Part shown: positions 48,601 through 61,990 of the stretch, piece by piece
Layout: each line of letters opens with the position of its first letter
Position numbering within the stretch: the stretch's first letter is position 1
Source of the DNA: Lactifluus volemus
Lineage: Eukaryota; Basidiomycota; Agaricomycetes; Russulales; Russulaceae
DNA length: 64,000 nucleotides
NCBI GenBank assembly: GCA_022376515.1
Contig: WTXI01000014.1
Coordinates: 434,001 to 498,000, forward strand
Reading direction: 5' to 3'
Program-made: the position numbers and the translations under genes
Notes under the pieces: model-generated
What the model was told of the DNA's origin: nothing
Databases searched by the model: none
Seen by the model: the letters and a program-made list of their open reading frames with translations, nothing else

Positions 48601-51095
48601 ACATGAGCATCACCAAGGGGGGACTGTCGACCGCGGACACTTACATTAATAATCGAAATCCATTTTAACGCACCGATCATGGATGACTTGGGGATAGCGT
48701 ACCCAGTGTACAGGACAAGTAGGAGCATCATCAAACCGGCGACCGTCTGTGCGGGTGCCGGGTCTCCAAAACCCGCAGAGACGGCCCGGAACCAAGCCTT
48801 CATCACCACCGCCAAGCTAAACACAAACAAGAGGAACGTGCTGATATAAAGACAAACCTTGAGCTGCTTAAACTCAGATCAGACAAACCAAAATGCTTAC
48901 AAAAATTGTTGGGCGGAAGCTTGCAACCCAACCATGAAGTAGAGGATGAGGGAGAAAATCAGCATTGTGAAAAATGTGATCGGTATGTCGACGAGTGTGA
49001 GAGCCAGAGCTTCGATGAATGGGTGATACATGGCGGCCTTTGCATGCTTCACCACGATGGGTCGCTGAGCAAAGAGTGCTGGAATTTCCGCCATAGATGA
49101 AAGAGCCGCCCAAAGCAACGAGCTTGCGAGATAAATTAGATGGAAAAGAGCGCATTGTCAGGGGGTTGACTTACAAGAACAGGACACCTCCGCGCGAGAA
49201 ATACGCAGCAGTCTCAGCCTTCAATCGGAAAAAGACGGAACCGTTAATGAGGGCCTGCACGATGAACGTGCTGGGGGGAGAAGCAGTCTCAACAGAGCGG
49301 TCCAAACTACCGAGATGACAAGCAAACTCACATGAGGATGATCAATTGTGTGGCCCAAGTGCCGCGAAGGATCTGCACCCTCCGGATCATGACGGCAACA
49401 GCCTGCATGGGGATAGATATTGTGTAGGCGCTCCCTTTACGTGTCGTGGTCGCATGCTCCGCTCGGGCGCTCTCCTTGTATGCGAGAGCTCGCTCAGGTT
49501 TTCCAACAAATTCGTTGCGATATGCGTCAATGTCACGACGATTATCTTCCCCGATCGCTGACGCTAGGAAGGTGGACGCAAACTCCGCGGGTGTATTCGG
49601 CACTCGACCCTTGAAACCATCGCGAATGATGCGGGCAAACGGATTCGTGACTAACAAAAAATATCAATGAGCTAAAAAAAAAACCGAGTATCCGACACGC
49701 TATGCAACGCACCGGCCACGAGGAAATCCGCGGTAGTCTGACGATGCGCGGGCTCATACCCGAGGTCAATGAAGTATTGCCGAGCTTGGTCGGCGCGCCC
49801 ATAATAAGCCATCCGGCCTTCGTAGAGTACGCAGACTTTGTCGAAATGTTCATACAATGATTCTCCCGCCTGGTATATCGATACGATTGTCGTAAGACGC
49901 ATGACATCTGTGGATATCCGCAACGCTCGGACAAATTCTAGGGCCGTTGATGCGTCAAGACCTCGAGTGGAACTACAGAGAGGATATCAGAAACGCTTGA
50001 CAAGACGATCTACAAATATACACAGACTTGTCCCATGCGTTGATACGAGAACGGAGGGTCAGAGCCTCACTTATAGAGACCCGCTTCTTCTCGCCTCCTG
50101 ATACACCGCGGATAGCGGCGTCACCAACGGGAGTGTTCTTGGCGTGACGGAGACCGAAAATCGTGCTCGCAATATCGGTGATGAGCGTCACGTAGTCACC
50201 ACGTGAACGATCCTCAATGCGAAGATGGGGCGCACGCATCTTGGCGGCAAACCGAAGCGTCTCGTCTACGGTGAGGGTGGGGAAATGAATGTCGTCCTCA
50301 GGACAATAAATGACATCGCCACGAAAGTGCTTGGACATTTCTTTTGGCGTGATAGAGTCGTAGTGCACCTCACCCTCCACAAGGTGATATTCCGCACGCT
50401 GGTCAGCGATCGTTTTCAGTAGCGTGCTGCACCCCGCACCAGGGCTACCCAAGACGACTGCAGAGCCAATTCTCAGATGACGTGTAACCAAAAGACCGAA
50501 AATAGACGAACGTAGCATTTCTCCCGGGCGAACGACGCCTTCGAAACCAGTGAGGATATCGCGCAAGGGCGGATGGCGTGAGGTCCGAATTCTCTCCATG
50601 ATCGCCTTGGGATTGAAAACAGAGCCAAAAGTATTCTGGTAGCTCGCGGCAGCTCCCAACCCGACGACGTGCAGATCCTTAAACATCACGCCAAGCTCTC
50701 GCGACTGCAAACCAGCCCGATCGCGCCTGCAATATACAAGTTAGAACTGAAATGTCCATCTATAAAAAACGAACTTTTTGGTGATAGTCCGAAGCATCTT
50801 TTCTAAATCGAAACCCGTCGCGGGAACGGTGAGCGTCTCCGATGACCCGATCTGTTCGCCCTCCTCTTTGGGCGTCTCGGAGAGTTGAGTGAGGGTGCGG
50901 CGGAGTCGATCGACGCCCTCTCGATCGAAATAGCCCATGGTACGCGCGAGCCGCACGGGCACGATTAGCGTTGGGGTTAGGCGACGATCTTTGAGGGATC
51001 GCGGGCGAATCGATGATTTGCAGATGTTCTGGGGCAGGTGGAAGCGAGTCGACGCTCGGGTTGCGTCCCCCATCTTGCTGCTGTACATTGGACAT
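45601..51095 (-). CDS. PDR-type full-size ABC transporter (ABCG family, multidrug efflux)
   Basis: Architecture is NBD1-TMD1-NBD2-TMD2, the reverse order of the fungal Pdr5/Cdr1 class, in the plasma membrane. NBD1 (about 50460-49670): Walker [14 protein letters not shown] with the Cys typical of [23 protein letters not shown] and signature [17 protein letters not shown]1 covers about 49660-48240. NBD2: [20 protein letters not shown], Walker A GESGAGK/TTLLN split by an intron (47953-47891), signature [17 protein letters not shown], and [13 protein letters not shown]2 ends with a Cys-rich loop and NLFSRKRS. Many short introns. The frame that continues into NBD1 contains ATG 50938 ([20 protein letters not shown]). 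An alternative start at 51095 ([10 protein letters not shown]) is in another frame and needs an unseen intron or an indel. Substrates unknown. Confidence 0.9.
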
Positions 51096-52357
51096 GAAAA
51101 GGAAAGGGAGGTGAACTCTCGGCCTTTGAGAAAGGGGGGGGGAAGAGAAACGCTCACTTACTAAGTCACACTGTGATATTTCAGTTTTAAAGGGAACCAA
51201 ACGATAAACCAAACGGGTGCGACAGGTGATGACTTAGTAAGTAATTTCATATCTTTGGGAATTACCATCATTGGTCATTATACTTCCCAGGGCTCGATGC
51301 CGGCTAACCGCGTAATGACGCTGATTGGATTGTTCCGCTGGTTGGCTGGACAGCGATCGATTGGAACCCCCTTTGCGTTTGGCCTTAAAATGATGATATC
51401 ATGTATCCTCCCGACCAAATCCCATTTACGGTGCATTCTCCGGGGTCAAAACATTGTACTTATCCTATCGAGTTACCAATATACCATGCTTTTCACCGTT
51501 CACTATGCGGCTCACCGGCCAGAAGGGCGGTGATACCTCGTTGTCTCAGAATCCATACAACATGTCAGCTTACTGTACAACAGATTATTTACGCCCCCTA
51601 ACCGATGAAATAAGCGCCGTATCGCCGGTATCCGGACAACTTGAATGCGATCTGATGCTCCACTCCAACTTAAAAGACGCGCATTGTATGCGCGTGTACC
51701 ACAACTACCATATCCTTGCAAGTATCAACAGTCTACACTATTAAAAACCCGACAGATAAGTAATCCGCAGATACGACCAAGGTTCTCTTGACTGGTTGAA
51801 GATTTGTCTAACCGGAGATAAATCTTGGCCCGAGGCGTCCCGAGAAAAGCCTTGATGCTGACAAAAACCTACGTTAACTTACCGTATATGTGGTTATACG
51901 TACTTCGTCGTCGGCGGTCGGATCGCATCTCTACGGGATAAATAGATTTCAAATTATGTCAGAGAGAGGAAAAACGGTCGGGTGCAGGGGAAACAAAACT
52001 AATCACAAGCAACGCCAAGCGCGCACCCGTGGCCGGTTGGTGGAACCACCGGCAGCTGCGTAAGAAACCGCGCGTTCCGTGATCGCTTTCGGCTCGCTTG
52101 CGACTCCTCGGCTAACGTGAGCTCATTGCTCGATACACACATCTCTCAGGCGACACATATCCCCTTCACGCATTTCTCAGCACCGGTGATTGCGCAGTCC
52201 GCAACTTCGCACAAACATGTCTCACCATTGTATCTGAAACATGATGAATATGCGCGAATCACAGAAAAGCAAAATACCAAATAAATAATCCGCATAATGA
52301 GAGACAGCGAGAGCTTGTGAACGTAATGTAATGCGTTTTAAAGAAACCAGGGCTCGC
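51096..52357. other. Intergenic upstream of the PDR transporter
   Basis: No credible gene in 1.26 kb. It should contain the transporter promoter and the 3' end of the CDF gene. No repeat relation to the lectin island was seen. Confidence 0.5.
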
Positions 52358-54480
52358 CTATCCGCGCACGATGCCGACAGTTACCCCACCCCCGTCCTGC
52401 TCGCGGCCTGCTAGCCCCAGAGCCAGCGTACAACGCTCCCACGCCCATCGCGTGAGCTTCAAAACTTCCTTATCCCCCAAGTCTGACGCGACGCGTAATT
52501 CGAGGGACACTACCAGGGGTTGCGGTGCGCCCACGGACGGCGCGAGTTGCCAAATGTGGGGCGGTGGGAGGTGTAGGACTTGAGGATGCCGTTCGATCTG
52601 GAATTCAGTTCTGGTGATGAATGATCAAAAAAGGGGGTCCATTCTTACCTCGCGCATGGCACGCAAGAAAGACTCTATCCTCCCTGCGGAGAATCCACGG
52701 GCAGGTGCGGTCTGCAAGAGAACGGCGCCAATACGCTTACATGAGGGATACGCCAGGTGGAACATGGCCGTTGCCTCGGCGGCCGCCAGAAGAAGATCGA
52801 ATGTACGGTGTGAAGATCTGCAGTATTCAAATTGTTAGATGACCTCCCAAGCTGGGAAATTTCAAAGTAGCGCACGGGGGTATAATGACGGAGATAAGGA
52901 TAATGAACGTGCATGTGCCAATAGGCACCAGGGAGAAAGGGTTACGCAAGGTCTTGTCAAATCGGGAGGTCGGTTCGATGACTTGCTGAGAATATCGAAA
53001 ATGGGATGGATCAAAAAGGACGGACAAAGACGGGAGTTGGCTCCCGGTAGCTAGGAACGCGTGTCCTAACTTGAGCGCCGAAACCAAATGGAATTAAAGC
53101 TACTCACCATTTACCAGCTTGCTGTGGTTATCGAATAGAAAAGAGTTGGAAAACAGTGAAACTAGGGTAAGGATTGGCAAGATTATGGGCAAGTCGATTC
53201 TAGAACAGGTGAATTCAGGGGGGGGAAGGTGGTTTATGTAATACAAGACCCACCCGTATAATTCAACGTTCTCATCGCCAGGGTGATGATGGTGACCCTC
53301 GCCAGCTGAGAGTAAAAGGTGCTCAACGGTCTCCTTGAACACATAGATGGCCGAGAACATGAGATAAACGGCTTGTGTAAACAACGCCACCGTTTCAAAG
53401 CGACGAGTCCTGTTAAAAGGACACAACTTGAGGACAAGGGAATTCAAAGTAATAAAAGTGGTGCGCACCCAAACGGACGTCGTACCCGGGCCTTTGGCAC
53501 GGGCCGATGGAGATATGCTGGGAGAATCTTGTTGACGACGACGCCGATCGCGTCAAAGACGACCCAGTATCCCAAACCGATGCATGCGAGCGAACCGATA
53601 CCCTGGCCGATGATCCATAACCACGCACCAAGCGTGAGCTGCCCGACGGCTGCGACGACGGCTCCTACAGGAAAAGCATCATCATTTAGGTGAGAAAAGG
53701 GTGAAGCGCTGGTGTCGGAAAGTGGTGAGACGGGCGACGATGAATTACGAGGAAAAGTAGAGGACGATGAACTCGCAGACTGGGGAGATGCCGATGTTGG
53801 CGAGGCGTGATCTCCGAACGCAGTTGAGCCAGGATCGAGGAATGAGAAAAAGTTGTGGGATAATGAGTGCTTATGGTGATGCCCTCTGCGGGACGCACGG
53901 GGTAGTGGGGGTTGGTCGTCGATGAGGGCCTCGCCGTTGGCATCGGTATTGGACGGAGGACGTCCTCCAAAGGTGAAACCTTCTCCGAGCTTTGGGTGCG
54001 GCCGAAAGGCCGTCGGAGATGTACTGGGTATTGGCACAGCCGCGCGCGAGGGGGGAAGTTCGATCTCCTGCACACCATCCTCGGTGATCGTGTTGTGCGG
54101 TAGGGAGCCCGGACGGGGGAAAAAAATAGAGAGGTTACGCGAATGGAGACGCGAGTGTCGGCGAGAGTGTGTGGTTGCCGAAGGCGATAGTGGTGGCTCG
54201 ATACCGTTCGAGGACAAGCTGGCACGGATGTGGGCGTGGGCACGGTTACCGCGCGAGAATCGGGTAGAGTCGCTGAAGAGGGGAGGTGGGTTGGGCTAAG
54301 TGGGGATGAGGGAACGTCCTGGGAAGGGAATGACATTGAAAGAGGGGACGGAGAAGAAGGAGTAAATGGGCCAGAGGTGGATCGTGTACGAAGATGTAGA
54401 TGTGTTGGGGTAGAGAGTGAGGAGGGTAAAGGTGCATGAGGGGGAGAGATAGGATCATCTTTGCTTAATCTTCGCATCAT
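52358..54480 (-). CDS. Cation diffusion facilitator (zinc transporter, Msc2/Zrg17-like)
   Basis: A long Ser/Pro-rich N-terminus (MMRRLSKDDPISPPHAPLPS...) is followed by a His-containing stretch (RRGHHHKHSLSHNFF) and membrane segments VGAVVAAVGQLTLGAWLWII and LACIGLGYWVVFDAIGVVVN, then after an intron RRFETVALFTQAVYLMFSAI with YVFKETVEHLLLS and the His loop GEGHHHHPGDE, then LPIILPILTLVSLFSNSFLF. C-terminal exons give HPQVLHLPPPHIWQLAPSVG and LELRVASDLGDKEVLKLTRW, ending VTVGIVRG. These features fit CDF proteins that move zinc into the secretory pathway. The frame changes near 54280, where an intron or a one-base indel is needed. I cannot decide between Msc2 and Zrg17 types. Confidence 0.75.
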
Positions 54481-54526
54481 GACAGTTCAATTCTACAAAG
54501 AAAATGGTATTGATCACGTGGATATA

Positions 54527-55795
54527 CTATCTTTTACCCTCAAATCCAGGACGTGATTTACCCTTTTTGTATCTATCCTTCCTCTTTTCGTTTCTACTAG
54601 CAATATTATCTGCCCTTTTTTGTTGTTTCGCCGCCATATTTGAAGAGAGCTGCTCCTTTCTCTCTGCCCTGTAATAGACGTGAGCTACTGTGAATATGTG
54701 AGAAGCAAATAATATACCAAGCTTTTCTACTTTTCGCCTTTTCCTTCTCATTCCGTTTCGCCGCCTTCTTCAGCCGTGTCTCGTCATCCCGTATCTTGAC
54801 ACCCTCCATTCGCGCTTCAGCCTTTTCCCATTTTTCACCTTCTTCAATCCGCTTGCGCTTCTCCTCCGGTAGTGCTGCAAGCTTTTCTTTCCGTGATGTA
54901 AGTTGCTGTAAAGCCTGAGTAGGGTTGGAAGAATGTTTGAGTCGACTCCCTCGATCGTTTGCCGAGGATGACTCGGTGACGGAGGAAAAGGTCACGTTCG
55001 TCAGATGGGAACGTGATGCACTATCCGCGACGAGTAGCTGGCTCTGGAAAGAGTCATCAAAGTGCAGGCCCTTTCAGCCGTGTTCTACTCACCTTGGCAG
55101 GTGGCGCCGTCTCCTTCTTTGACTTTCCTCGACTTTCCTTTTCCCTCTTTATCTTCGCCTTTGTTTCCTTCCGTCGTCGCTCACGCATGGCAGCGCGCTG
55201 TAGCCGACGTTCTTCCAACAGCTCGTCCTTGCTACCCCCACGTTTCCTGCTTCGCATTGCATCAATCTTCGCGTGTAACTTAGCGCGGAGAGTCTCAATA
55301 CTCTCAGGCCGCGATAACGGCACAATAGGTGCCGCCTCCTCTTCCGACTCGTCATCCGACGGTAAGTTCTCATTCGAGTCATCGAGCGTGGGTGCGTTCG
55401 TCTTGCCCTTGCTAGTAGAGGCTAGTTTATCGCTTTGAATATCTAGTATACTTTTATTGTTCGCTGGATCGAGCTGCCCGCCCAGGGATGATCGGCATGT
55501 TTGGCGTGCGTAAAATGATGAACAGACCTGCCTTTTCACGACGAGCTTTCTTGGATGCCTCTTTTATCTGCTGTTTGGGTCCATCACGCTGTTTTTTATT
55601 CTTGTGATACTTCGAAGCGCCCTGTGAGATGCAGTATTGAGTATATGCCAAAAGAGTTGGACAATGGAAACACACGTTGTCACTGTTATCATCCTGCACG
55701 AGGTAGAAATTGGCTGGGATGATTGATAAGAGAGTCTCGAATGCTTCATTGTGCCTTTCAAGGGACGCCTGCAAGACTACAGTCGAGGTTGGCAT
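54527..55795 (-). CDS. SURF6/Rrp14 family ribosome-biogenesis protein
   Basis: The N-terminal exon MPTSTVVLQASLERHNEAFE with LLSIIPANFYLVQDDNSDN resembles the Rrp14 N-terminus. Next come a basic helix (KYHKNKKQRDGPKQQIKEAS), an acidic linker (DDESEEEAAP), and the SURF6 core: RPESIETLRAKLHAKIDAMR, KDELLEERRLQRAAMRERRR, LKHSSNPTQALQQLTSRKEK then LAALPEEKRKRIEEGEKW, and the basic C-terminus NIASRNEKRKDRYKKGKSRP. Three or four introns separate these blocks. In yeast, Rrp14 acts in the nucleolus in assembly of both subunits. It ends only 46 bp from the start of the neighbouring CDF gene on the same strand. Confidence 0.85.
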
Positions 55796-56107
55796 TACAG
55801 ACTTGGTCTTTTGTTGATGGGATGACAGCCGCTACTCAGGTAGATACGGTACCTGTGCCTGTAACATACGGGTCATGGGTCATGAGTGCATTATAAGTAT
55901 GCAGACTTACCACGCGAGTCAAAGCAGCCGGGTGAATTCAGCCGGATGACTTACTACCTTTTTGTGATTACATAATCAGATTATTCGTAGAATCTTTTAG
56001 GTGACCGACAACAATAGCTTGGCCAGACAATTAACTCGCACACAAAATACGATGCCAGAACCCACCTTGAGCCCAATTCTCCTTTCCCCAACTCCCTCTC
56101 ATCGACA
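55796..56107. promoter_or_regulatory. Divergent promoter between SURF6 and STE6-like genes
   Basis: 312 bp without an ORF separate the two starts. No clear element was recognised. Confidence 0.35.
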
Positions 56108-59100
56108 ATGTCCAGCTCAGCGACCTTCGAGGTCGTCGACGCTCTCCCCACGATTAACACGACTCTTCCGGAAAAATCTGAATCCCATGTCTTTCCAAAC
56201 GAATTATCCACTTGTATTTCTCATGAATCGGACGTTTACACCCCTCCCACCCCCTCTGTGCATTTACTTTTCTCCCTCTTATCCTGGCGCGACCTCTTTC
56301 TCATCCTTCTCCCCTCTATGATTCTCTCCATGATTGCCGGTGGCGTTGCACCTTTCATGACAGTCATCATTGGCCAAGTCTTTCAAACTTTCTCCACCTT
56401 TTCGAGCATACAGTCACCCTCTCCTGGAGACCGTGCCCAGCTCAAGCACGACGTTGCAATTTTTGCCCTTGAGCTCGTAGCCCTTGCCGTCGGCGCACTT
56501 TCCCTCAGCACTCTCACATCCTTTCTCTGGATTATGACTGGGGAGCGCAACTCTATGGTGATTCGGAAGAGGGTTTATGCTTCAGTCTCGACCCGTGACA
56601 TGAGCTGGTTTGACACCAAGATGAACTCGGAGGACGGCGCTCAACCAAACGGTGACAGCTCCACGAGCGCTGCCTCACTCATGGCCAAGTTTGCGAGGTA
56701 AGAGTCGTTTTTACGTGCGTGATAGCTCGAGTTTTTAATTCGTTCGGGTCTTAGTGACACCGAAGATGTTCGCATGGCATCTTCGCTCGCGAGTGGCCTC
56801 CTCATCCAGCATCTCACCACCTGCTTCACCTGTCTCTCTCTTGCTTTTGCTCGTTCATGGGCTCTTACCCTCGTCATCCTCAACGTCATCCCGGTCATCA
56901 TCATCCTTCAAATCGTCACCCAACGTCTGGCCAGTCCAGTCCTTGCGATCGAGCGTGCTCAGCTCGGTCTGGCTGCAACTCTCGTCGAGCGTGCAGTTTC
57001 GGCCATTGCGACAGTGAAGGCTTTCAACGCCATATCGTTCGAACATTCCGCCTTGGTTTCGGTCGCGCGAAAGCTGCAGGACACAGCGTGGCGGGTTAAT
57101 CGCGTATGGGCGGTCACCTCGGGGTGCAACCAGTTTATTGCTCTAGCGATGTTTGTTCAGGCTTTCTGGTTCGGTGCAAAGCTGGTACGTGAGGACAAGG
57201 CCACGATAGGCAGTGTGCTGTCCGTATTCTGGGCATGCCTCATCGCCACGACCAATTTTCAAATGTGCATCCCTCACTTGATCACCTTGACAAAGGGAAA
57301 ATCTGCCATGAGTTCACTCGTCGCACTCGTTGAATCGCCGAATCCCTCCTCCGGTCATGGCCACCCCGTCAGGCGCTCCAGAAAGTCGTCGCTTACCAAG
57401 CGCAAGACGGGGACCATCCGCAAGATCAGGCCCAACAAGTGCTCAGGCGAGATCAACCTTCATGAAGTCACCTTTTCGTATCCCTCGCGCCTTCCTTCCC
57501 CGTTCTCAAGGACGTCACCATCTACATCCCTCCTTCCGAGACGACTTTTATCGTCGGCGGCTCGGGTTCTGGCAAGTCCACCATCGCGCAACTCCTTCTC
57601 CGTATGTACGATGCACAGGGAGGCACGATCTCGCTAGATGACCAAGACGTCGAGTACCTCGACCCGACCTGGACGCGGCAGCACATCGGCGCTGTTTCGC
57701 AATCCGCAATCCTCTTCGACATGACCGTGCATGAGAATGTGGCCATTGGACTCGCTGGCCCTGGGAGCAATCGGAAACCGGAAGATGCGACGCGACAGGA
57801 GGTCGTCGAGGCGTGCCAGACGGCGCTTCTGCATCGCTTTATCGAGGACTTACCGAATGGATATGATACGCCGCTTGGAAATGGTGGTGCGAATCTTTCA
57901 GGCGGTCAGCGGCAAAGGCTGGCCCTTGCCCGCGCGATCCTTCGAGATCCCACAGTCCTTATTCTTGGTGAGTTCACATTTTCCTATCTATACCCAGGAA
58001 CGTTTTCCTCATGTCGGCACAGATGAAGCGACCTCTGCGCTAGACGCAACCTCCCGCATCCTCGTTTTCGAAGCCGTCAAACACTGGCGTCGGAACAAGA
58101 CAACGATCGTGATCACGCACGACCTCTCTCAGATATTGCCCACCGACTTTGTGTATGTCCTCAAGGACGGCAGGGTCGCAGAAGGTGGTTATCGCGCCGA
58201 TCTCGAAGTAGGCGGCGGCGAATTCGAGCAGATGGCGACGACGCAGGCAGAAGCTGGTGGCTTTGCTGTCAAAAACGAGGATAGATGGTTGGATGAGGTT
58301 CGCCGGCGTGACGAGGATGCCGACAAGGTGCTCGAGTCGCAGCAAGAGAGATCACCAATGCGGAAGCCGTCAGGCACGAGAGCATGGCGATCCGACCCAT
58401 TACTCTCGGCAACTGGATGTTCGAGGTCGTCTCGGATCTTACTCGGAGTCGTGCCCACCTGTACCTTCTGCAATGGTCGCTGATTGCGAGACAACGCACC
58501 TAAGCCGCTTTGTGCCCATGAAAGCATTCACCGGCGAACTCCCTCCTGTACCTCGTCAACGCCGTCCTTCCACCCTTGCTATCGATGTTCCCATCCTCCC
58601 CTCTCCTGTACACACCACCACCTCACGTCGCTTCTCCCTTCAATTCTCACCCACGTCTCCGTCGAGCAGTGACGGATTTTCCTCTATCACCCTTCTTGAC
58701 CCTTCAGATAGCGAAGACGAAAAGGCGTTGATCCGTAACGCCAACGCGTCGCGCCGACGGTTTTACGATGACGGAGCCTCCGTCAAGCGTGAGCGGAAAC
58801 GATGGGATACTTTCAAACTTGAGCCCTTGCAAGACCCGACGGTCAAGACAGTGACAGTCGAGAAGCCCCCAGAAACCGATGCGCCTCAGGAATCCATACT
58901 TTCCGTCGTCCGCGAAGCATACCCGACGATGCCAAACAAACCACTCATCGCCCTCGGTATAGTCTTTGCGTTGATCAGCGGCTCAATCACGCCTATTTTC
59001 TCATTCGTGCTCTCCCGACTGGTATTTGAGGTTTCCAACGGTGCCAAGGACGTGTCGACGATCAACACCTTTGGCGGGCTTGTGCTCGCCATCGCCATCG

Positions 59101-60763
59101 CCGACGGTCTCTTCATGGGTCTCAAGTTTATCGTGTTTGAAACGGCCGCGATGCTCTGGGTGACGCGTCTGCGCACGATCTGCTACCGCCTCGTACTCGC
59201 TCAGGACAAGCGGTGGTTCGATCGGTCCGAGAACGCGGCGGTGAAGTTATGTCAGATTCTCACGCGCGACGGCGACGACGCTCGCTCGCTCATCTCGGCC
59301 GTCCTCGCTCAAGGCCTCGTCGTCGTCAGCATGCTCAGCGTCGGTCTCATCTGGGCACTCGCGCGCGGTTGGCAGCTCACCCTCGTCGGATTTGCTTTCG
59401 CTCCTATCTTCATACTCACCATGGTCGTACAATCGAGACTGGTCGCCAAGTGCGAACTGCGGAATAAGCGCGCGCGTGAGGAGGTCGCAAAAGGGTATTA
59501 TGAAGTAAGCGCTTGGTTTTCTCTTCGAGTGCGACGGGGACTTTAACCGGGTATTATTTTTTGTCAGACTATCGTTAATATTCGTGGCATTCGAGCTATG
59601 GGCTTCGAGAGCGTATTCTTAGAACGCTTCAATCAGTCATCGGAGAAAGCTCTGCGTACAGGTGTACGGGGTGCCTTTGTGGAGGGCTGTACCTATGGCG
59701 TCGCCAGCTCTCTGATTTACCTTTCCGAGGGATTGCTATTCTTTGCCGGTGCTGTTTTCGTGTCACAGGGCACCTTGACGTACTTGCAAATGATTCAAGT
59801 CCTCAACCTTGTCATATTCTCGGTCAGCATCGGATCTCAACTGATGGCTTTCAGTATGTCCCCTTTTTTTTTACCTCCTCGCCGCGAAATATGGTCCCTG
59901 ACCACTCCTCGTTCGCAGCGCACCGCATTGCCAAGTCAGTACAGGCAACACGCGACTTCAATCGGCTAGTCAAGCTGTCCACCAAGACGGAGGAGTCTGA
60001 AGGATATGCGTGCCCCCCGATCGCCGGCACAATCTCGTTTAACAACGTGTCCTTCTCCTACCCTGAGCGACCCGACGTTCCCGTCCTCCAGAACGTCTCG
60101 GTTGATATTCATGAAGGCGAGTCGGTTGCCATCGTCGGATCGTCAGGCTGTGGAAAGTCTACCCTGGCGAATTTGCTGCAACGTTTGTACGAGCCCACAT
60201 CCGGCACGATCTCCATAGGCCCATGGTCACTGAACCGCATGGACGTCCGGCATTTACGTTACCACATCTCGGTGGTCAGCCAAAACCCGCACCTCTTCGA
60301 CGCGACGGTGAGCGAGAACATCGCCTATGGGACGGATGGACTCCCGCATTCGGACATTGAGCGCGCCGCGATCGTCGCTAACGTGCACGAGTTTATCGAG
60401 AGTCTGCCGCAGGGATACGACACCATGGTGGGCGAGAACGCGTCGCTGATTTCGGGCGGACAGGCGCAACGACTGCAAATCGCGCGTGCCCTCGTACGGC
60501 CCGCCAGCGTGCTCATCTTGGACGAATGCACGAGCGCCCTCGATGGCGCGAATCAGGCAGCGGTGCTTTCGACCGTGCTCGGTGCCAAGGCTGGTAGAAC
60601 GACGATTATGGTGACGCACAAGTTACCCGTGATGCGGATGTGCGATCGTATCCTCGTCGTGCATGAAGGCAAGATCGTGGAGCAAGGTACCTACGAGCAA
60701 CTCGTAGCGCATAGAGGCGTCTTTGCCCAACTTGCCAGTGGCGGAGAGTGGTCCGGCGAGTGA
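56108..60763 (+). CDS. STE6: STE6-type ABCB transporter (a-factor-like pheromone exporter), with apparent frame breaks
   Basis: Full-size TMD-NBD-TMD-NBD. TMD1 covers about 56250-57330, with the helix ASSLASGLLIQHLTTCFTCL. NBD1: GEINLHEVTFSYPSR, VGGSGSGKSTIAQLLLRMYD, LSGGQRQRLALARAIL, and an intron (GTGAGT...GCACAG, about 57967-58022) inside the Walker B LDEATSALD. TMD2 begins near 58920. NBD2: VGSSGCGKSTLANLLQRLYE, ISGGQAQRLQIARAL (ISGGQ instead of LSGGQ), LILDECTSALD. The linker carries MAIRPITLGNWMFEVVSDLT in a different frame, as in basidiomycete Ste6 proteins. Single-base shifts are needed near 57489, 58348 and 58445. Ste6 exports farnesylated mating pheromone; STE24 at 11894-13593 is its upstream partner in the pathway. 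The drug exporter role of other ABCB proteins is the alternative. Confidence 0.82.
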
Positions 60764-61990
60764 AACTTTCACATAATCGAACTTTTTTTTCTTTTTCTTT
60801 TTTTCTTTTTTCCTCAAAACTTCTTGAATTCTCCGACTGGATCTGGGAATCTCTTGGCTTTTTTTTTTGTTTGCTTCACCCCCCTCCTCCCCAAGTGGGA
60901 GATCAGCAGCAACCAACACAATTACCTTATTTTTTCGACATTCCCACTCCCTCATTTAGTCGTCGTCTTTTTTCATCATTGGTGTATCAATATGCAGAAC
61001 AACCACAGCATTTTTTTTTTTTTGGTTTTTTTCACTTAGGTAAAAACAAACTTTATCACGAACATTGAATGAAATGACTTTATGCATAACCCCTTTTTTG
61101 TGCGAGTGCAAGGATTTGAAGCAAGCACAACAATTTCATCGGTAAGTCGATGAATACAATTTATACTTGCGTCTCTCAGTCCGGGTAGGGAGTTGCGCGT
61201 CTTAGGCCTCCTTTGTAGAGTGGTAGCAGTGGCTTCCGAGTCAGATAGAGTCCGAATCAAATGCGTGAAGATGGATGTGTGCGCCAGGAAGGGGTTTGCA
61301 ATACTAGGAGGATGGACTCGAATTGATAGGCAAAAGTAGTGTGTTCAAATCCGAACGACAAAGACCTTCAGTCAACGCCAAGCCCACGTTCGTTCACCCG
61401 TACTTGCGTTGATCAGTGAACTGATAATAAGATATGGTGCGGGGACGACCCTCCGTCGCAGCTTACGGTAAGGGCTGGTAAGTAAGATCGTCGAGGTGCG
61501 TCCGGTTCGCCGGCACTTGCCACTACGCATATGTCATTTGGCGCTCAGCCGCCCGCAATGCAGGCACATCATTGAGTGGCTTTTTCCGTCTGCGTTCTGT
61601 GACCAAGTTGCCGTCCGCGCGTCCTCGGCTGTGTGAACGTTTACTAGCCATGGGAGCGGCCATGTCCAGGTCGCTTGCCAGGGTCTGATTTATTCAAAGT
61701 TTGGGCCATTTGCACAACGGTTTGGCGCCGCCTTACAGCTGCTCTCTAGACCTGGAGTTATTAATAAAGTGGCTGAGGTGGCACGATTGTATCCCAGACC
61801 GTTCAGCACCCGTCATTCAAACAGACAAGCTGTCACAAACTGTAGTTGGGACCCCGCTTGGCCGTTCAGAGCGGGCTTAATGTGCATGTCAAATGTTGTG
61901 ATGATTGAGCAGAGAGTTGGGCGATCGAAACGGAAAGATTACATAATCATAATAAATGTCGCACTACGGGCCGAACAACTCTTTGCTACG
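60764..61990. other. Intergenic with T-rich tracts
   Basis: Right behind STE6 lie C/T-rich and poly(T) tracts (60781-60815, 60858-60870, 61012-61030), probably 3' UTR and terminator. The rest has no recognised gene. A tRNA-like piece around 61200-61255 was rejected. Confidence 0.45.

Noticed and set aside
61195..61260. Possible tRNA gene (AGAGTGGTAGCAGTGG...GAGTCCGAATCAA)
   Set aside because: D-loop-like and T-loop-like strings are present, but no acceptor stem pairs and the spacing is wrong.
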